DNA from: Harmothoe impar
Lineage: Eukaryota; Annelida; Polychaeta; Phyllodocida; Polynoidae
NCBI GenBank assembly: GCA_947462335.1
Contig: OX381709.1
Coordinates: forward strand, 63,356,609 to 63,420,608
Length of the DNA: 64,000 nucleotides
Reading direction: 5' to 3'
In this document: piece by piece, positions 28,001 to 42,900 of the stretch
Position numbering within the stretch: position 1 is the first letter of the stretch
How the letters are laid out: each line of letters begins with the position of its first letter
Notes under the pieces: model-generated
Database searches by the model: none
The model's input: the letters and a program-made list of their open reading frames with translations, nothing else
Told to the model about the DNA's origin: nothing
Translations under genes and position numbers: made by a program

Positions 28001-31000
28001 TGAAAATGATGAATAAGCTCTAAATGCATTGTATCCCATGAAAAATACAAATATTACAAAAAAAAAACACGTATTTTTTGTATAAAATCTGCTCTGGGAT
28101 GAATTCCAAGGTCGGATTTCAGTTTTTGTGCAACTGATAAAATGTCCAAGAGATCAGGACCAATGATACCAAATTTTGAATAATGGAATGGTTTCCATGA
28201 CAACCAGAAAGTGTGCCAATTCTCAATAGAAAACGCTCCATTGACGTTCAAGAAATATAGAACACTTCCACCAAAGATTAGTAGTTTATCATTCAGTATT
28301 CCTACCCTATAAATCTTGTATTACATATTGAATGTAATGCAGATTTAACTTATGCAAAGTATGATCATGCAGTTGTTTATATTGTATTCATCAGAAGACT
28401 CAGTAACTCATTGGTCCAATAACAAAGAGAATCCAGGCACATGTCATGGTCTATCGACTACATATGCCTACCACATGACCGTTCTATGTCTATATATAAT
28501 GCATGAAGATCTTAAGTTGCCACACATTTTAGACATGCAAATATATACATGGCCTCTTGTGCTTACTTCCTGAAAACATGAAGCAGTCTGGATTGAGAGT
28601 ATCCCACACATTGTGTGGGTAGCTGTACAAAGGATTGAGTGCAACAGCACTGACTTGGTAATACCCTGAGGCAGAACCTGCATTGGTGAGGGCTAATACT
28701 ACACATACCGAGGAAGGCATGTCCAAGAAACCCATGTGAACGTTTACACTTACTCAATTCCCAAATATAGCTGTCAGACCATGAAATACATTAGCCAGAC
28801 TATAATTACTGGACATCGATTCTCTGTCTCTTTGTAGCTCTATAGTGATCGATGCCCAGTTTTATACTTCAGACCAGTGGCTCATTTTGGCTGTTTTTCG
28901 CCTCACAGATTGCTCCTAGCGCAAAATCCTGACTAGGTGTCAATATATTCTCTATGCCAATGTGTAATATGAGGGTAGAAAACAGTGGAACCTCAGTTAG
29001 AAAAAATCCTACTGAACAGTTTTTGAGAAAATTAGGGTTTTGTTGCCCTTTTTTGCTGTTTTTAGTACATTTCCTACATAACCCGTGAACGTCAGCATTT
29101 CTCAATTTTCAGGTATTTAGAATTAGAATTTGACATTTTTTTATTCGCAGTAGGATTCCTGAATACCGAGCCATTCTAGAAAAGCTATTCTTTGGAAAAA
29201 ATACTTAGTATTTCTTGATGATTTTCGTTGCACAAATTTAGGTTGTAATATAAAAACTGCATTGTCATCCAATCAAAGTGTTTATGCACTGTTGATGGTC
29301 ACCCCCTCCCACCCTCTTCACTGTGCATTGAAGGAGAACAGGCAGGGGAGGTACACGTGTCTGTATATAGCTGTTGACCTGGGTGCTGGGTGCATTTTTT
29401 ATTTATGGGGTGCCAACTGTTCATGAAAGAAAATTCAAATAGATTTTTTTTTTTTTAGTATCAGATTAATGCAACTACTACAAATGAGTCGTGATAGCAC
29501 TTAAAGCATTCTATTTGCATTAATATGAATGGTGGCCACCTTATGGGGTGCCAAATATTCATGAAAGAAAAATTGATAAGAATTTGTTTTTTATTAGCAT
29601 TAAATTGATGCAACTACAATTCGAGATTGCATTTCAAGCATCGGGGCATTCAATGAATGGTAGTCATCTTAAATATATGGGGTGCCAACTGTTCATAAAT
29701 AAAAAAAAGAATAGAATTAGTTTTTTTATTAGTATCAGATTAATGCAACTACAATTTGTGATTGCACTTAAAGCATTGTGGCATGCAATGACTGGTAGCC
29801 ACCTTGAATGTATGGGGTGCCAACTGTTCATGAAAGAAAATTCAAATAGATTTTTTCTTTTTTTAGTATCAGATTAATGCAACTACTACGAATGAGTCGT
29901 GATAGCACTTAAAGCATTCTATTTGCATTAATATGAATGGTGGCCACCTTATGGGGTGCCAAATATTCATGAAAGAAAAATTGATAAGAATTTGTTTTTT
30001 ATTAGCATTAAATTGATGCAACTACAATTCGAGATTGCATTTCAAGCATTGGGGCATTCAATGAATGGTAGTCATCTTAAATATATGGGGTGCCAACTGT
30101 TCATAAATAAAAAAAAGAATAGAATTAGTTTTTTTTTATTAGTATCAGATTAATGCAACTACAATTTGTGATTGCACTTAAAGCATTGTGGCATGCAATG
30201 ACTGGTAGCCACCTTGAATGTATGGGGTGCCAACTGTTCATGAAAGAAAAAAAAAAAAGTTTTTTTTTTAAGAATCAAATTAATGCAACAGCAACTCAAG
30301 ATTGCATTTAAGCATTATGGCATTCAATGATTGGTGGCCATCTTGAACCTATGGGGTGCCAACTCTTCATGAAAAAAACAACTAAATTGGATGTTTTTAA
30401 CAGTTTAAAATTAATGCAACTACATTTCAAGATTGCATTTAAAGCATTGTGGCATTCAATGAATGGTGGCCATCCTAAACCTATGGGGTGCCAACTGTGT
30501 TTGAAAAAGGTATCAAATAGAAAGGTTCTTATATAGATATCAAATTAATGCAACTACAATTCTTCATTGCACTGAAAGCATTGTGGCATTTAGTAAATGG
30601 TAGCCATCTTGAATGGGTTGAATGAAGGAAAAATCAAATAGGATTTGTTTTTTTGATAGTATCAAATTAATGCAACTACAAGTCAAGATTGCATTTCAAG
30701 CATCGGGACATTCAATAAGTGATAGCCATCTTGAATCTATGGGATGCCAACTGTTCATGAAAGAAAAATAGAATAGATTTTTTTCTATTAGTATCAAACT
30801 ACTGCAACTGCAATTCGAGATTACATTGAAAGCATGGTGGCATTCAATCAATGGTTGCAATCTTGAATTTCGAAATGAACATACACACAGACATATAGGC
30901 ATGAACATGGTGTTCTCCTTCATATAGATATTCATGGATTTCTACTTCTAATAAATATAGCTTTCTGTTACATGGATGTCGATGTCCAGTTTTAGATATA

Positions 31001-32613
31001 TATCCATATAGTGCATTGGAGTGCTATAATGTTGGACTGCTGTATATTAACATTAAACTTGACCAGCGAAACAAATGCATTATCTCGGATAACAGATGCC
31101 AATCTTTCGATGGATAAAATAACACTAGAAATATATAGCCTCATTTGGAATAAGTTCTCAATGCACAGCCTAATTGCAAAGTTGCCTGTTTGGAAGGCAA
31201 ACAGATGAATGGCTGTTGATTTTATATTTTTTTTATATATCATTATGTCAAAGAGGACTTCTTTTGCAAAATTACTACTTGTATTACCCCAATATAAATT
31301 GTAAGTATCATTAGTGAATGGGTATATATGGGGGGGGGAGAGAACTGAGGGATCGACCTGGGGTGAATGTAGTATGTATACCAATGCTGGACACAAACCT
31401 ACGTAACCCCCTCTCAGCCTCGAACTTGGACATCGGCCATAGGCTGGTCGCCATGCTTGCATAAAGAAGGCTGGAGCTGTGGTCGTCCAAATAATATTTG
31501 AAGTATTCTGGCCCCAGAGAACGATGTAATTAATGCAACGAGTATTGAGATTGTAATACTAGAGGACCATTGCAACAAATGTTTTATTACAAAGACAGTA
31601 ATAGTTGTTACTGTATCGTAAAATAACCAGCACTAAAATAAGACTATTTAAATTACATTCAATAACTAAAATAAATAAAGGGTTTCTATAATATCATAGG
31701 TATCCTATTTGAAAAAAGGCATGTTACATTGAACCACAGTCTTTGGAGCTACCGTACTTCTAACATGTCCAATGTTCATTCTACATGCTACCTTAATCAT
31801 CTGCATACATATGTATATAATGAATGGCATACAGACCAAACACACACAGACCATGATTAAATGACGTTATTATTGATTGATTGTCATGTGTGATACAATA
31901 AACAAGGTAAAACAGAAAACATTGGTAGTAATTAAAAGTATTTATAATCATCCTGTCCACTGTCCGATCGCAAAGACACTAGATTACAGCCGAGCCATGA
32001 TAAGTTCAATACCCATACTCTCCTTAAATACATCTTTCTTTATATGCCAACAGTATACGTATGTAGGACTCTCATAACTACCAATGTGTCCCGAACAAAG
32101 GGAACTTGTCTCATGGATGACCCACCACAACACAAATAGAGACACTAATGCAGAAAACGTATCGAAGAATACAAATAAACACAGAGAGGTTGTGTTGGTC
32201 TCAAGTAGCCTGGTGCCACGAGGTGTAAGTCAGGGGAGTTTATGTGAATAAACGCCGACCTGCCTGTAAGTATTGACGGAATGTGTTAAACCAAGCCCCC
32301 TGCTACAACCCCAACCCTGTCCTCTTGCACAAGTAGCACACACTCCACACCACCATGCACCACTCCTTCTGAGTCATCTTACACAGGAGTGCTGAAATCT
32401 GATTTTCTATGGCTCATTTGCCATTTAGTTCCATTCTCTGGTTTTCCTTCTGCTAGTGGTTTGTTAATGGAGAGTAGAGTAAACTAAGGTTCCCCACAAC
32501 TCTTACATAAACATGTCATCTACAGCGTATCTAGTATCAGTTGTCTGCCCCCTTGTCCGTTATATAAATTGTATATCAAACAAGGAAAACTAATGGCTAA
32601 TATTTTGATTCGA

Positions 32614-32706
<93 letters not shown>

Positions 32707-33889
32707 ATATACAGTGAAATCTCGTTATAAGGAGGACGGTTAGCGGACGGTTATAAGGAGCATATTGGCTTTGCCAAAACCTTTTCTTTACTTTTCTATA
32801 GTAAAAAAACACCATTAGAACGAGTATTTCTAGCCAGAAATCGTTTATAAGGAGCAAATATTTTCAAGATAGTAAGTTATTCTTTATTGAAATAAGGTGT
32901 AATAATGTGTGAGCCTTTGTCAGGACTTGCATTGTAAGGGGCCAGGGGGAGGCTGGGCCTTTGTCAGGACTTCTCTGTGATATGGGTGGCCTACAGGGGT
33001 GTTGGTACGGACCTGTGAGTGGGGGGGGGGGGGGGGGCCTGGGGGGGGGCCTTTGTTAGGACTTCTCTGTGATATGGGCGGCCTACAGGGGTGTTGGTAC
33101 GGATCTGAGTGGGGGGGGGGATGGGGGGCAGGGGGAGGCGGGGCCTTTGTCAGGACTTCTCTGTGATATGGGCGGCCTACAGGGGTGTTGGTACGGACCT
33201 GTGAGTGGGGGGGGGGCAGGGGGGGCGGGGCCTTTGTCAGGACTTCTCTGTGATATGGGCGGCCTACAGGGGTGTTGGTACGGACCTGTGAGTGGGGGGG
33301 GGGCAGGGGGGGCGGGGCCTTTGTCAGGACTTCTCTGTGATATGGGCGGCCTACAGGGGTGTTGGTACGGACCTGTGAATGGGGGGGGGGCAGGGGGGGC
33401 GGGGCCTTTGTCAGGACTTCTCTGTGATATGGGCGGCCTACAGGGGTGTTGGTACGGACCTGTGAGTGGGGGGGGGGGGGGCAGGGGGGGCGGGGCCTTT
33501 GTCAGGACTTCTCTGTGATATGGGCGGCCTACAGGGATGTTGGTACGGATCTGTGAGTGGGGGGGGGGCAGGGGGGCGGGGCCTTTGTTAGGACTTCTCT
33601 GTGATATGGGCGGCCTACAGGGGTGTTGGTACGGATCTGTGAGGGGGGGGGGGGGCAGGGGGGCGGGGCCTTTGTCAGGTCTTCTCTGTGATATGGGCGG
33701 CCTACAGGGGTGCACAGAACGTTTCGACCTGAGGGGGGGACCCCTCTGCACCCCCCCCCCCAAAAAAAAGGGGAGGAGGGGGGGGGGGCTTTGTTATGAC
33801 TTGTCAATGACCAAAATCGGTTACAAGGAAGGTTGGTTACAACGAGCAAATTTCCCTTGCCAAAAGTTGCTCCTTATAACGAGATTTTA

Positions 33890-33962
<73 letters not shown>

Positions 33963-36900
33963 TATACATCACGTAATATCACCAATATCTCCTATAGTAG
34001 CCCGACGACCTACCAAGAAATTACGATCATGAATCGTCCAACAAAGTAAATTATGGCTTATTGCCAATATACCAGGACCTTCAAATTGCCACTTGAACGT
34101 ATCTTTCCAACAACATGATATGGCAAAAAAAAAGTTCATTGAACTGTATCATTTTTGATGACTATCAGCAGATCTAGTTTGACTACAGCATTGGTACATA
34201 CCTAAAATCTCTTTAGCTTTCATAATTAGCTGTGGGCATTATCATGCTATGCAGGGGACAAAGTTAGTCATGAGCAGTCATATGAAATCTATTATATTCA
34301 TTGCAGCACCCTTTGTGGTAATTTCGATTTTCCCTGAGAGACCTACCCTATCAAATTAAAATACAATTGTCACCAACGTCTAATACAATAGCTTTTCTAA
34401 CACATCATTGAAGAACTCATCATTTGAGTCTCGTTCGATAAAAATGTCATTCTGACGGTTCTTAAAAATTCAGTCATTGGAGCTTGATGACTCAGCTTTG
34501 GGTATCTAAAACAAGCCTAGGAAGTCGTTGAAAGCCTCTTGGGTAACACGAAAATAGTAGGCACCCAATTACGACAGTAACAGATATGCATCCTCTCTAA
34601 ATTGATTCAAGATATTAGCATTTCTTTCCAATGGTGTAGTTGAGATATTCGCAATAGTTATAATTATTAATATCTATACACGTCATACCCATTGGTCCCA
34701 CGCAACATACTTCTAATTAGGATGATGCACCGTCATATAGTGATATATATTTCGAATTATTATATTGAAAATCTATAGATTTCCAAGTTCCTTTTACTAT
34801 ATCATTCAATTCGATTCTCTTTGGCAGCTGTAATTGTCCTTGCAATGCCATAGTAGTAGTAGATATCATGAAATGACAATTTCAACATTTTAAAGGGTGC
34901 ATTCTCACCACTCGCCACATAGCAGACTAGAACCGTACTATAATTGTGAGTGGGATACTCACAGCGGAGTGGTAGGACAAGGGATTTCTCACCTTGGTTA
35001 TTTGATAGATAGACTATTTATTCACTATGGTTATGGAAGGGCAACACAAAATAACCACAGTAGACTGGCAAGACAAAGGAGTTCATACCTAGGTTATTTA
35101 CACATACCCTCACATAACCTCACAGCTGTGGTTTAAAACAGAAAGACAATGGTTATGTGAGGTCAATTCAAAATTTAACTACTGTAGAGTATAAGGGTGC
35201 CAGCCAGTTTAGTTACCCTTCCATAACCATAGTCTATCTATTACATAGAGTGACAAGTAAGCGTGAAACCCAAGCATCATGCTGTCCCTGAAGTGCTAAG
35301 TATAGCACTGGATACCCTTGTATTGTGGACTACAGTAGGGTTACATCAGTCTGTACTGCAAGTTGCTACTGGTGGTAACAACGTAATAGAATCTAGACCT
35401 CATGAATGGCTATAATTGATTGGTTCCAGTAGCTACTGTGGTCTATTAAACCTATTCCAGGTAGCCACATACTCACTATAGGCATATACAAGCTTTATGC
35501 GGCAATATGTTTTTAGTATTAGATTCTTTATGATTCATGTCTAATTATTTATTAATCACAATGTTTGCTTTAAGGCGTATCTACAACTTATTCATATAAT
35601 GGTTACACTGGACGTTAATGTATGGTTCTGTATAGTAATTGAAATACAGGCATCCTCGAGATTTGGAGACGCTTATCCTGTGTTAATACGTATGTACAAG
35701 AGTATACCATGTGCTATAAATACCCAAATCTGTGTATCTTGTCTGACACGTTTATGGTTTCAGACATGCAGAGATGAACATATTTAGTGGACATCTTACT
35801 GAAATAGCACTGGCATGTAAATTATACATGGCATGTCAATATTGCAGTCATACCTTAGACCCTAATTAGAATCACAGTATAAGAGGTTCAATAGCTGTTT
35901 AGGACTCCTTGTCCCTGAATTATTAATCAACTGTCCGTCTCGCTTTACTTCACAAAGGTTGTTCAAATTTGTTATGTCCCAGTTACTTCCTCCCACTAGC
36001 TATAGGCGTCTGACAAACAACTAAATGCAGTCAACCGTTGGGTTCAAGCGATTAAAAATTCCAATACTTCTATTATACATAGGACCACATAGGGTGCCAA
36101 ATGGTGACGCTTTAACACTGCATTGGCTCCAGGTATGATGGGATAATAAATATTGTCTGGCCATAGAAATTAACAACACGAACCCGGATTATCATACAAG
36201 TTTAATCTCTTTAAATCAGTTATAAGCCACCTGGACAGTATGATATTTAGAGCTGTGAACTATGGGTCCCCTGGTTAGGGCGTATGTGTGCATACTAGCT
36301 TGGATAATCCTGGTTAAATATACGATTGTAGGAGCATGGCACTGCTTTTTTCCACTATAGAGTGATTGCCTCTTTGGATTTCTTTTTCTAGTAACCTCTT
36401 TAGATGAACGACAGATATTTCCAAAACTAACGCTTTGGAAGAGCTGCCCCTGCACTTTATTATACCTTTACGCATTCGTGAGAGAGGTGGATGAAGCACA
36501 AGGGTAAAGGAGTAGCTATTGAATACGTGCCAGGCGTCATCTTAGCTAAATGAGTGAACTCGTACATACATCTTCATAGTTTATGTGTATACATTTTCCC
36601 AATGGTTTCTTCTATCTTTAGATTTAGTGGTACTCGTACTATTATACGTCCTGCTAAAGTATTGATCTAAACACCAAAATACCAGACATACAATCGTATA
36701 ACCTTGATCTGCTCACCGTTGACGACATCCTTAGTGTGTTGCCCACACCTCACTACAGAGGTCCCTGTCATTGAAGAAGAGACCGACCCATATGTCTGCC
36801 AGCCAGATCAGAACAATTGAGAGGAGGGGGGCAAGGGTACACCAAGGATGGTAACTGCCACGTCCTCTTTGGACCTAGTGTATACACACATTACTAACTC

Positions 36901-39900
36901 TTATTATTTAGGATTGTTGCTGGGTCTAGATGTTCATCATGAATTACATTGATGCAGCTTATCTATACCGATGAACATTTTGTTGTTACCGCACATAGAT
37001 GCATGAAGGCCAGTATGGGTCCTGAAGAAACCTCCCCTGAGGGTGCCATTTAAGCCCCCTCCTCCCTTGGATGCTACAGTATTGGAGGGACGTGTATCTA
37101 TGCTACAGGAAGTGGTAGGTAACAGAAAGTAGTGGGCCATTAGGTAAGACATCTTGTGCTATCAGGACGCTGGATGCTCACAAGCCTCGCTATCCTCCGC
37201 CAGGCGGGCCCCAATGTGGACCCATTTAACTTGGTGTATTGATCAGGAGAGCTGCTGACCGATAAGCCTATGCTAAACGTACAGTGCATACGAGGCTAGG
37301 AACAGAACTTGGACCACGGCGCAATGATCCTAGTGGAAGTTTTGGGTCCTGTTGATCATACTATGGCTGGTAGCAATGTTAAGCCACACCCGCGTCTCCC
37401 AAAACATTCAGAATGTCACAAAGCAGCGTTTTATTCCAGCTTCAGCGGATAATCTACCACTGGGTCTGATGAATAGCATCCCTGAGAACTGATCATTACC
37501 TCCATTGTAGGGTTTCTCAATGAGTGTCAATTGGCGCTAGCTGTGAGACGTGACTTTGTTAATAAAAAAAACTGACCAAACCCAAACTCATAGACTATTA
37601 TCACCAGGTCCCACACCCATGCTGAGAATGCACAGTGGCCATGCAATTTATTTTATAAAAGTATTAGTCCTACAATATTGATAGGGTTTTCTGCAATTGG
37701 CCAATGGTGCACTCCTAGCAAGAACAGTGTACCATTTAGTAACGTAATGGACCATTTTAACCTTCACTGTGTTAAATCTGCCTCAAAGGTGGCCTGACAG
37801 ATTGTGAGGAGAAATGAAACAGAGAATTTGGAACCAGCAATAATATAGCCCTTTGCAAATATTCGTTTTTACATGAATGACAAAATACATATAAAATATA
37901 TTGGTGAAATTATTAGTTCAACTACACCTTTGGTTAATAATGGGATATCATGACCACTGAAAATTCACGACTTAGTGTGAATTCTACACCTACTCGAAAT
38001 GTGCCCTAGTGGGGCCTCAAATTAGTCAACATTTTGGAGACAATTTGAACAAATATTATACTGTAGGCTATTGCAAGCATCTCACTCATTGGACAGTACA
38101 CTCAAGAAAAGGCAAGGATACATGTCGCACTCAGAAAAGTCTGATTGTACTTTACCGGTATCTAAATGAGAACTCAATAGTTGCTTCTCTAGTATTTTAA
38201 GCTGTCCAATGGTTTATTACACCCCATATATGTGGTATTTCTCAACCTATGGTAGAGACGTTATGTCTTCTGTTACGGTTTATAGGCGCACAAATAGCCC
38301 ATTTAATGTGCCATTTAAGAGTTTAATGCGTCAAATGGCGCAGGGCGCGGCCCTCTCAATACCCCAATGTCGCTATGTCTCTCGAATCAAAGTTAAGTTT
38401 ACAAATACATTTAAAATTGGATCAAGTATTCATGTCCATTTGTTGTAATCGCCAACGCTCCAAAAATACCCCTCGACTATTACCCTGATTAACACTGTAG
38501 GTTATAAAAGCCACCTCCCAGATGTTATGATCAGCGTATTGATTTTGGTGTATGATACCTGTGTACCCCCTGCCGGATAGGCATACATTACCTCATGACC
38601 CGGGTAAAGCTATTTAATTATGTATGAACTACGTGATACATGTTCAATGATATGATTGAGCCGCCAATCACGGGTAATCGGCTGGTAATAAACGTATACA
38701 CAATCAGGTTCTATTCTTAGTGTTGGGGTCCTAATGTCGGGTGTGCGTAAACCAACCGAACATTACTCTTCATTTTCTCCCTTTCATATTGTATCACGTC
38801 CTATCAACATAATATTGCCTACTGCGGGGATTATAGCTAAAGGATATTCACTTGTTGTAGGAATATAAGTTGGCATAGATGCCGGTATGGTCTGTGCATG
38901 TTTATAAAGTGATGTTTACATGGACAGAGCTTGATGACAATGACGTGATGCATTCGACTCAATGTGTGAAATCTGTATTCATGCAAGGTCTATTAATGTG
39001 TCAAAAGGGGAATCTTTCACAGCCGTGAAGTATGAGATCAAGTATTACACTCAGTCCCATGCGATACGATACAGATCCCCACATAGTTAATTATGAAGCC
39101 TTCCCGTGAAATATATACATCTGTATTAATTGTTATAAAAACTTAAGAAAAAACAGACCTGCGCCTGAATTGAGCAGACAGTGCATGCTTAACTATTTCG
39201 CATAATTTGCCCCATATTCGGAATGGCGTTCCATTACAAGGAGAATAGCATTGTTCCCCAGCTAACTTCCCGATATCAACCCCCTCACCAATGCTGCTGG
39301 TAAATAATCCCTCCCACAACCCACAGTCCACCCTGCCACTCATGGGAACTCCATGACCACCTCCTGTGAACATGCCGACGCGCTGCAGGTAGTCTGGTTA
39401 AGCAGGGCAGACAAATTCATGTACAGTTCATCACAGTATGGCTCCTCCAGGCCGTATCATGTATACAGAAGCTATGCAGGGGTACCCGAGGTCACATTGG
39501 TATGAAACTGCCTATAGATACAACATACTTACAAAAAAGGCAATGACATAACAGTACATACACACAGATATGTAAAGGTGTCAACTGTGTCTCCCACGTG
39601 GCTCTGGCAAAAATGGAGTGTCAAACAGCTATTGACTCTGCTATTGACACTGATAGTAGAGAGTCAACTCAAGTTGACACTGATAGTAGAGAGTCAACTC
39701 ACGTTGACACTGATAGTAGAGAGTCAACTCAAGTTGACACTGATAGTAGAGAGTCAACTCCAGTTGACCCTTCATATAAGCAGAGTCGTTAGCTGTTTGA
39801 CTCTCTATTTTACCAGAGCCACGCGGGAGACACAGTTGACACCTTTTATTCTCTCTGTGTATGTAGTACTAGGCCCAATATTGTTACATATAGCAAGTGT

Positions 39901-42900
39901 ATTTGGATAATATATGCTACTATACACAACCTCCATACATAGGCATGCTGTGAAAACAATTACTCTCCCCCTGTGAAGTACTACATGGTTATATAAGTGT
40001 GTATCGTTCCGTTTGATACTAACAAGATCGTCTCCACACAATAATTACCACATAGTCAAATAGAACAAAACAATTGGCAAATACATTGTATTGTAACTGT
40101 TTGAGTAAGACCAAGATTGCATGGCTAACAATGTACTTAAATGTCTCCAATATGTGCCACCATTTCCATAGGAGAGTGGAGGCCTACACACAACACAAGG
40201 AATCACGCTATATCCTACCCCCTACCCAACCTGATATATGTATAACTAAGGTCAATGTTTTAATGTTTTAAACAGAACATGAACACCAGATATTATGTCT
40301 AAACTGCTAGGGTAACGGTCCCAGTTATCTAACTTCTATCTTGCTGGTTATGTCATCACATCTTAAATACACCTCTAGATGCCCGTCAAAATAGGCCTGC
40401 GTATGGAAGCAACGTCTCAGAGGGTATGCTGGCAACATTGCGGACAATGAATATTCAACTTTGAATCAAAGTTTGATAACATGAGTATCCATACATGAGC
40501 AATGGACAATCACCTACTGGTCACCGCCCACTGGGCAACATCGGTCGATTAAGCCCATACATTTCCTATAATAACTTCGGCCGAATCTAGAGCCCAGTGG
40601 ACGGTGACCAGGGGCCGGATTGAGAGGGATGTAGACAGGGGGTGGGGGTGCTGTATCACTTGTCGATTTTAAGAAATGTCAATGTCCCTTGTCGATTTTA
40701 AGAAAAAAAATCATGTCCTTGTCATTGACACTGTAAGAATGTCACTATCCCTCATGCCACTTGCCGATTTTAAGGAATGCCTATGTCATTTGTCCATTCT
40801 AATGAATAGGTCTTGTCACTAGGGTCATGTCGATTTGTCGATTTCTTCCGGTCTGGGGCCCTATTCAGGGAAGGGAAAAATGCAGCTCCGTCACTCCTGC
40901 CTCAAATATTGAGAAATATTGAGACATTGATTGCTACAGAAGAGGATCCCAAGTTTCCTAACTGCACCCACTTCCTGCTGCTACCCTATACGGTATAAAC
41001 CCTCACTAACCGTTACTATGTTCTCACACCATGGGACTAAGCTGTTCAAACAGACTGGCCTCCTCCCAGCTGTACACCGTCCACACTCCACCTGCTGATA
41101 TATATCAGCGAGCCAAGTCAACCCCATGTTGGCATGACATGTATCTAACTACAACCTAATGTAGCCACATAGAACATGGCATGTTTGTAAGTACAACCTC
41201 ATGTTGCCACATAGAACATGACATGTTTGTAAGTACAACCTCATGTTGCCACATAGAACATGACATGTTTATAAGTACAACCTCATGTTGCCACATAGAA
41301 CATCACAGTGCCACCAAATATTGCCACATAGAGGATGATAGGCCTATGCATTTAAAGCTGGGCCATCAGGGAATAAGTTCAGCATTTTCCATACATGGAC
41401 TAAAATAACATTTCCACCAGAGGGCAGCAGTGTTTGGACAGGGGACCATGAGCATTGTCCAGCTACAACATATTAACTCTATCTTATGCCTGTAAGAGCT
41501 GAGCTACCAGCCCTGTGAATGAAAACTGAACTATATCCAAAACGGCTTTTGGCCTCACTTCAACCATGACAGTCAAGCTTTAATTACAACCCCATGTAGC
41601 CACATAGGGCATGACATGTATTTGACTACAACCCTATGTTGCCACATAGAACATGACATGTTTTTAAGTATAACCTCATGTTGCCACATAGAACATGACA
41701 TGTATATCTAACTGCAACCTAATGATGCCACATAGAACATGACATGGTTTAACTACACCTCAACGTTGCCACATAGAACATGACATATCTTTAACATGCA
41801 CCCAGGAAACACGAAAGCTCTTTGTAAAGTTTCCTGCTGAGTAGTGGTTGATATGATATTAGGGCCATAACCCATTAGCCGATTTGGAGGCATTATCGGC
41901 CAATACACCCTCAACAAACAGACCCAATGCAGTACTTTGTAGTATAATTTTGTCAATGTATCGGCCGATACTGCCACCAAATCGGGTAATGGGTTATGGC
42001 CCTTAAACAAATGTATATTGTTTTCCAAACTCCCCTCCCCAACCCACTCCCTCTATCTTCCCTTACCTATGGATATCTCTTATGGATTGCATTATATATA
42101 AGCCCTACATGATATGAACACAAGGTACACATGAGTTGGGCCCATGATAAGCTGGCAGTACCTTGCAGCGCCTCACAGCTACAGTAGTAGGCCGATTGAA
42201 CACTGAGGCAAATCCAACGGGGGCAATACTAAAGGCCAGTTGCTAGTGGTCTCACGGTGTATTTATCTAATGATCGTGGCAGAGCTCCCCTTCTGGACAC
42301 CCGACAAGTAGTCAGGAGTCAATACAGGCTGACTGGATGGGGTAGGCGTTATGTGGACAGGTCCTACCAACATGCACATAGTCTGTAATGTAATATAGAC
42401 CTGATTAGGTGAAGAGAACTCTGCTAATTTGGGATATCATCACTTGGCAGTGGTATAGAATACTCATGTATGCAACTTCCCGAAATGGGGTATACTGATT
42501 GTTGGATGGATCAGGTATGGGTGTGGATCAGGTATGGATCCATATAGGGGTAGGAGGTCCACAGCGTCCGGACCCTCCCCTCTTGGGACTTAAACTAGGT
42601 TTACTGACTACTTGGATCCCCGCAATGCTTTTCTTTACTTCCCGGTAATGTGCCAAGAGGTGTAGCACGACTGTTTCACTCCAGTACAGACTACAGTTCG
42701 TAATTCAAGTCATGACGTACCATTCATGTGCGTGGAACTGTGTTAATTTGGGATACCCTAGGGTACAGCACCAAATTTATGTGAAAGTAAAAGTAGTCCA
42801 CTCGTCAACACAGTCAAAGAATGGTTCAAAATTACTTCGAAATGATATAGTTTCCTTTTTGGCTACTTGTCTTGAGTGGCTCTAGTCCTGTGTATTAAAT

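Noticed and set aside
33083..33763. 226-codon Pro-rich minus-strand frame
   Set aside because: It is produced by an 87-bp (29-codon) minisatellite inside a TIR element; the frame is open only because the period is a multiple of three.
41125..41792. Regular direct repeats resembling a CRISPR array
   Set aside because: The units are head-to-tail without unique spacers, in a eukaryotic intron; this is a minisatellite.
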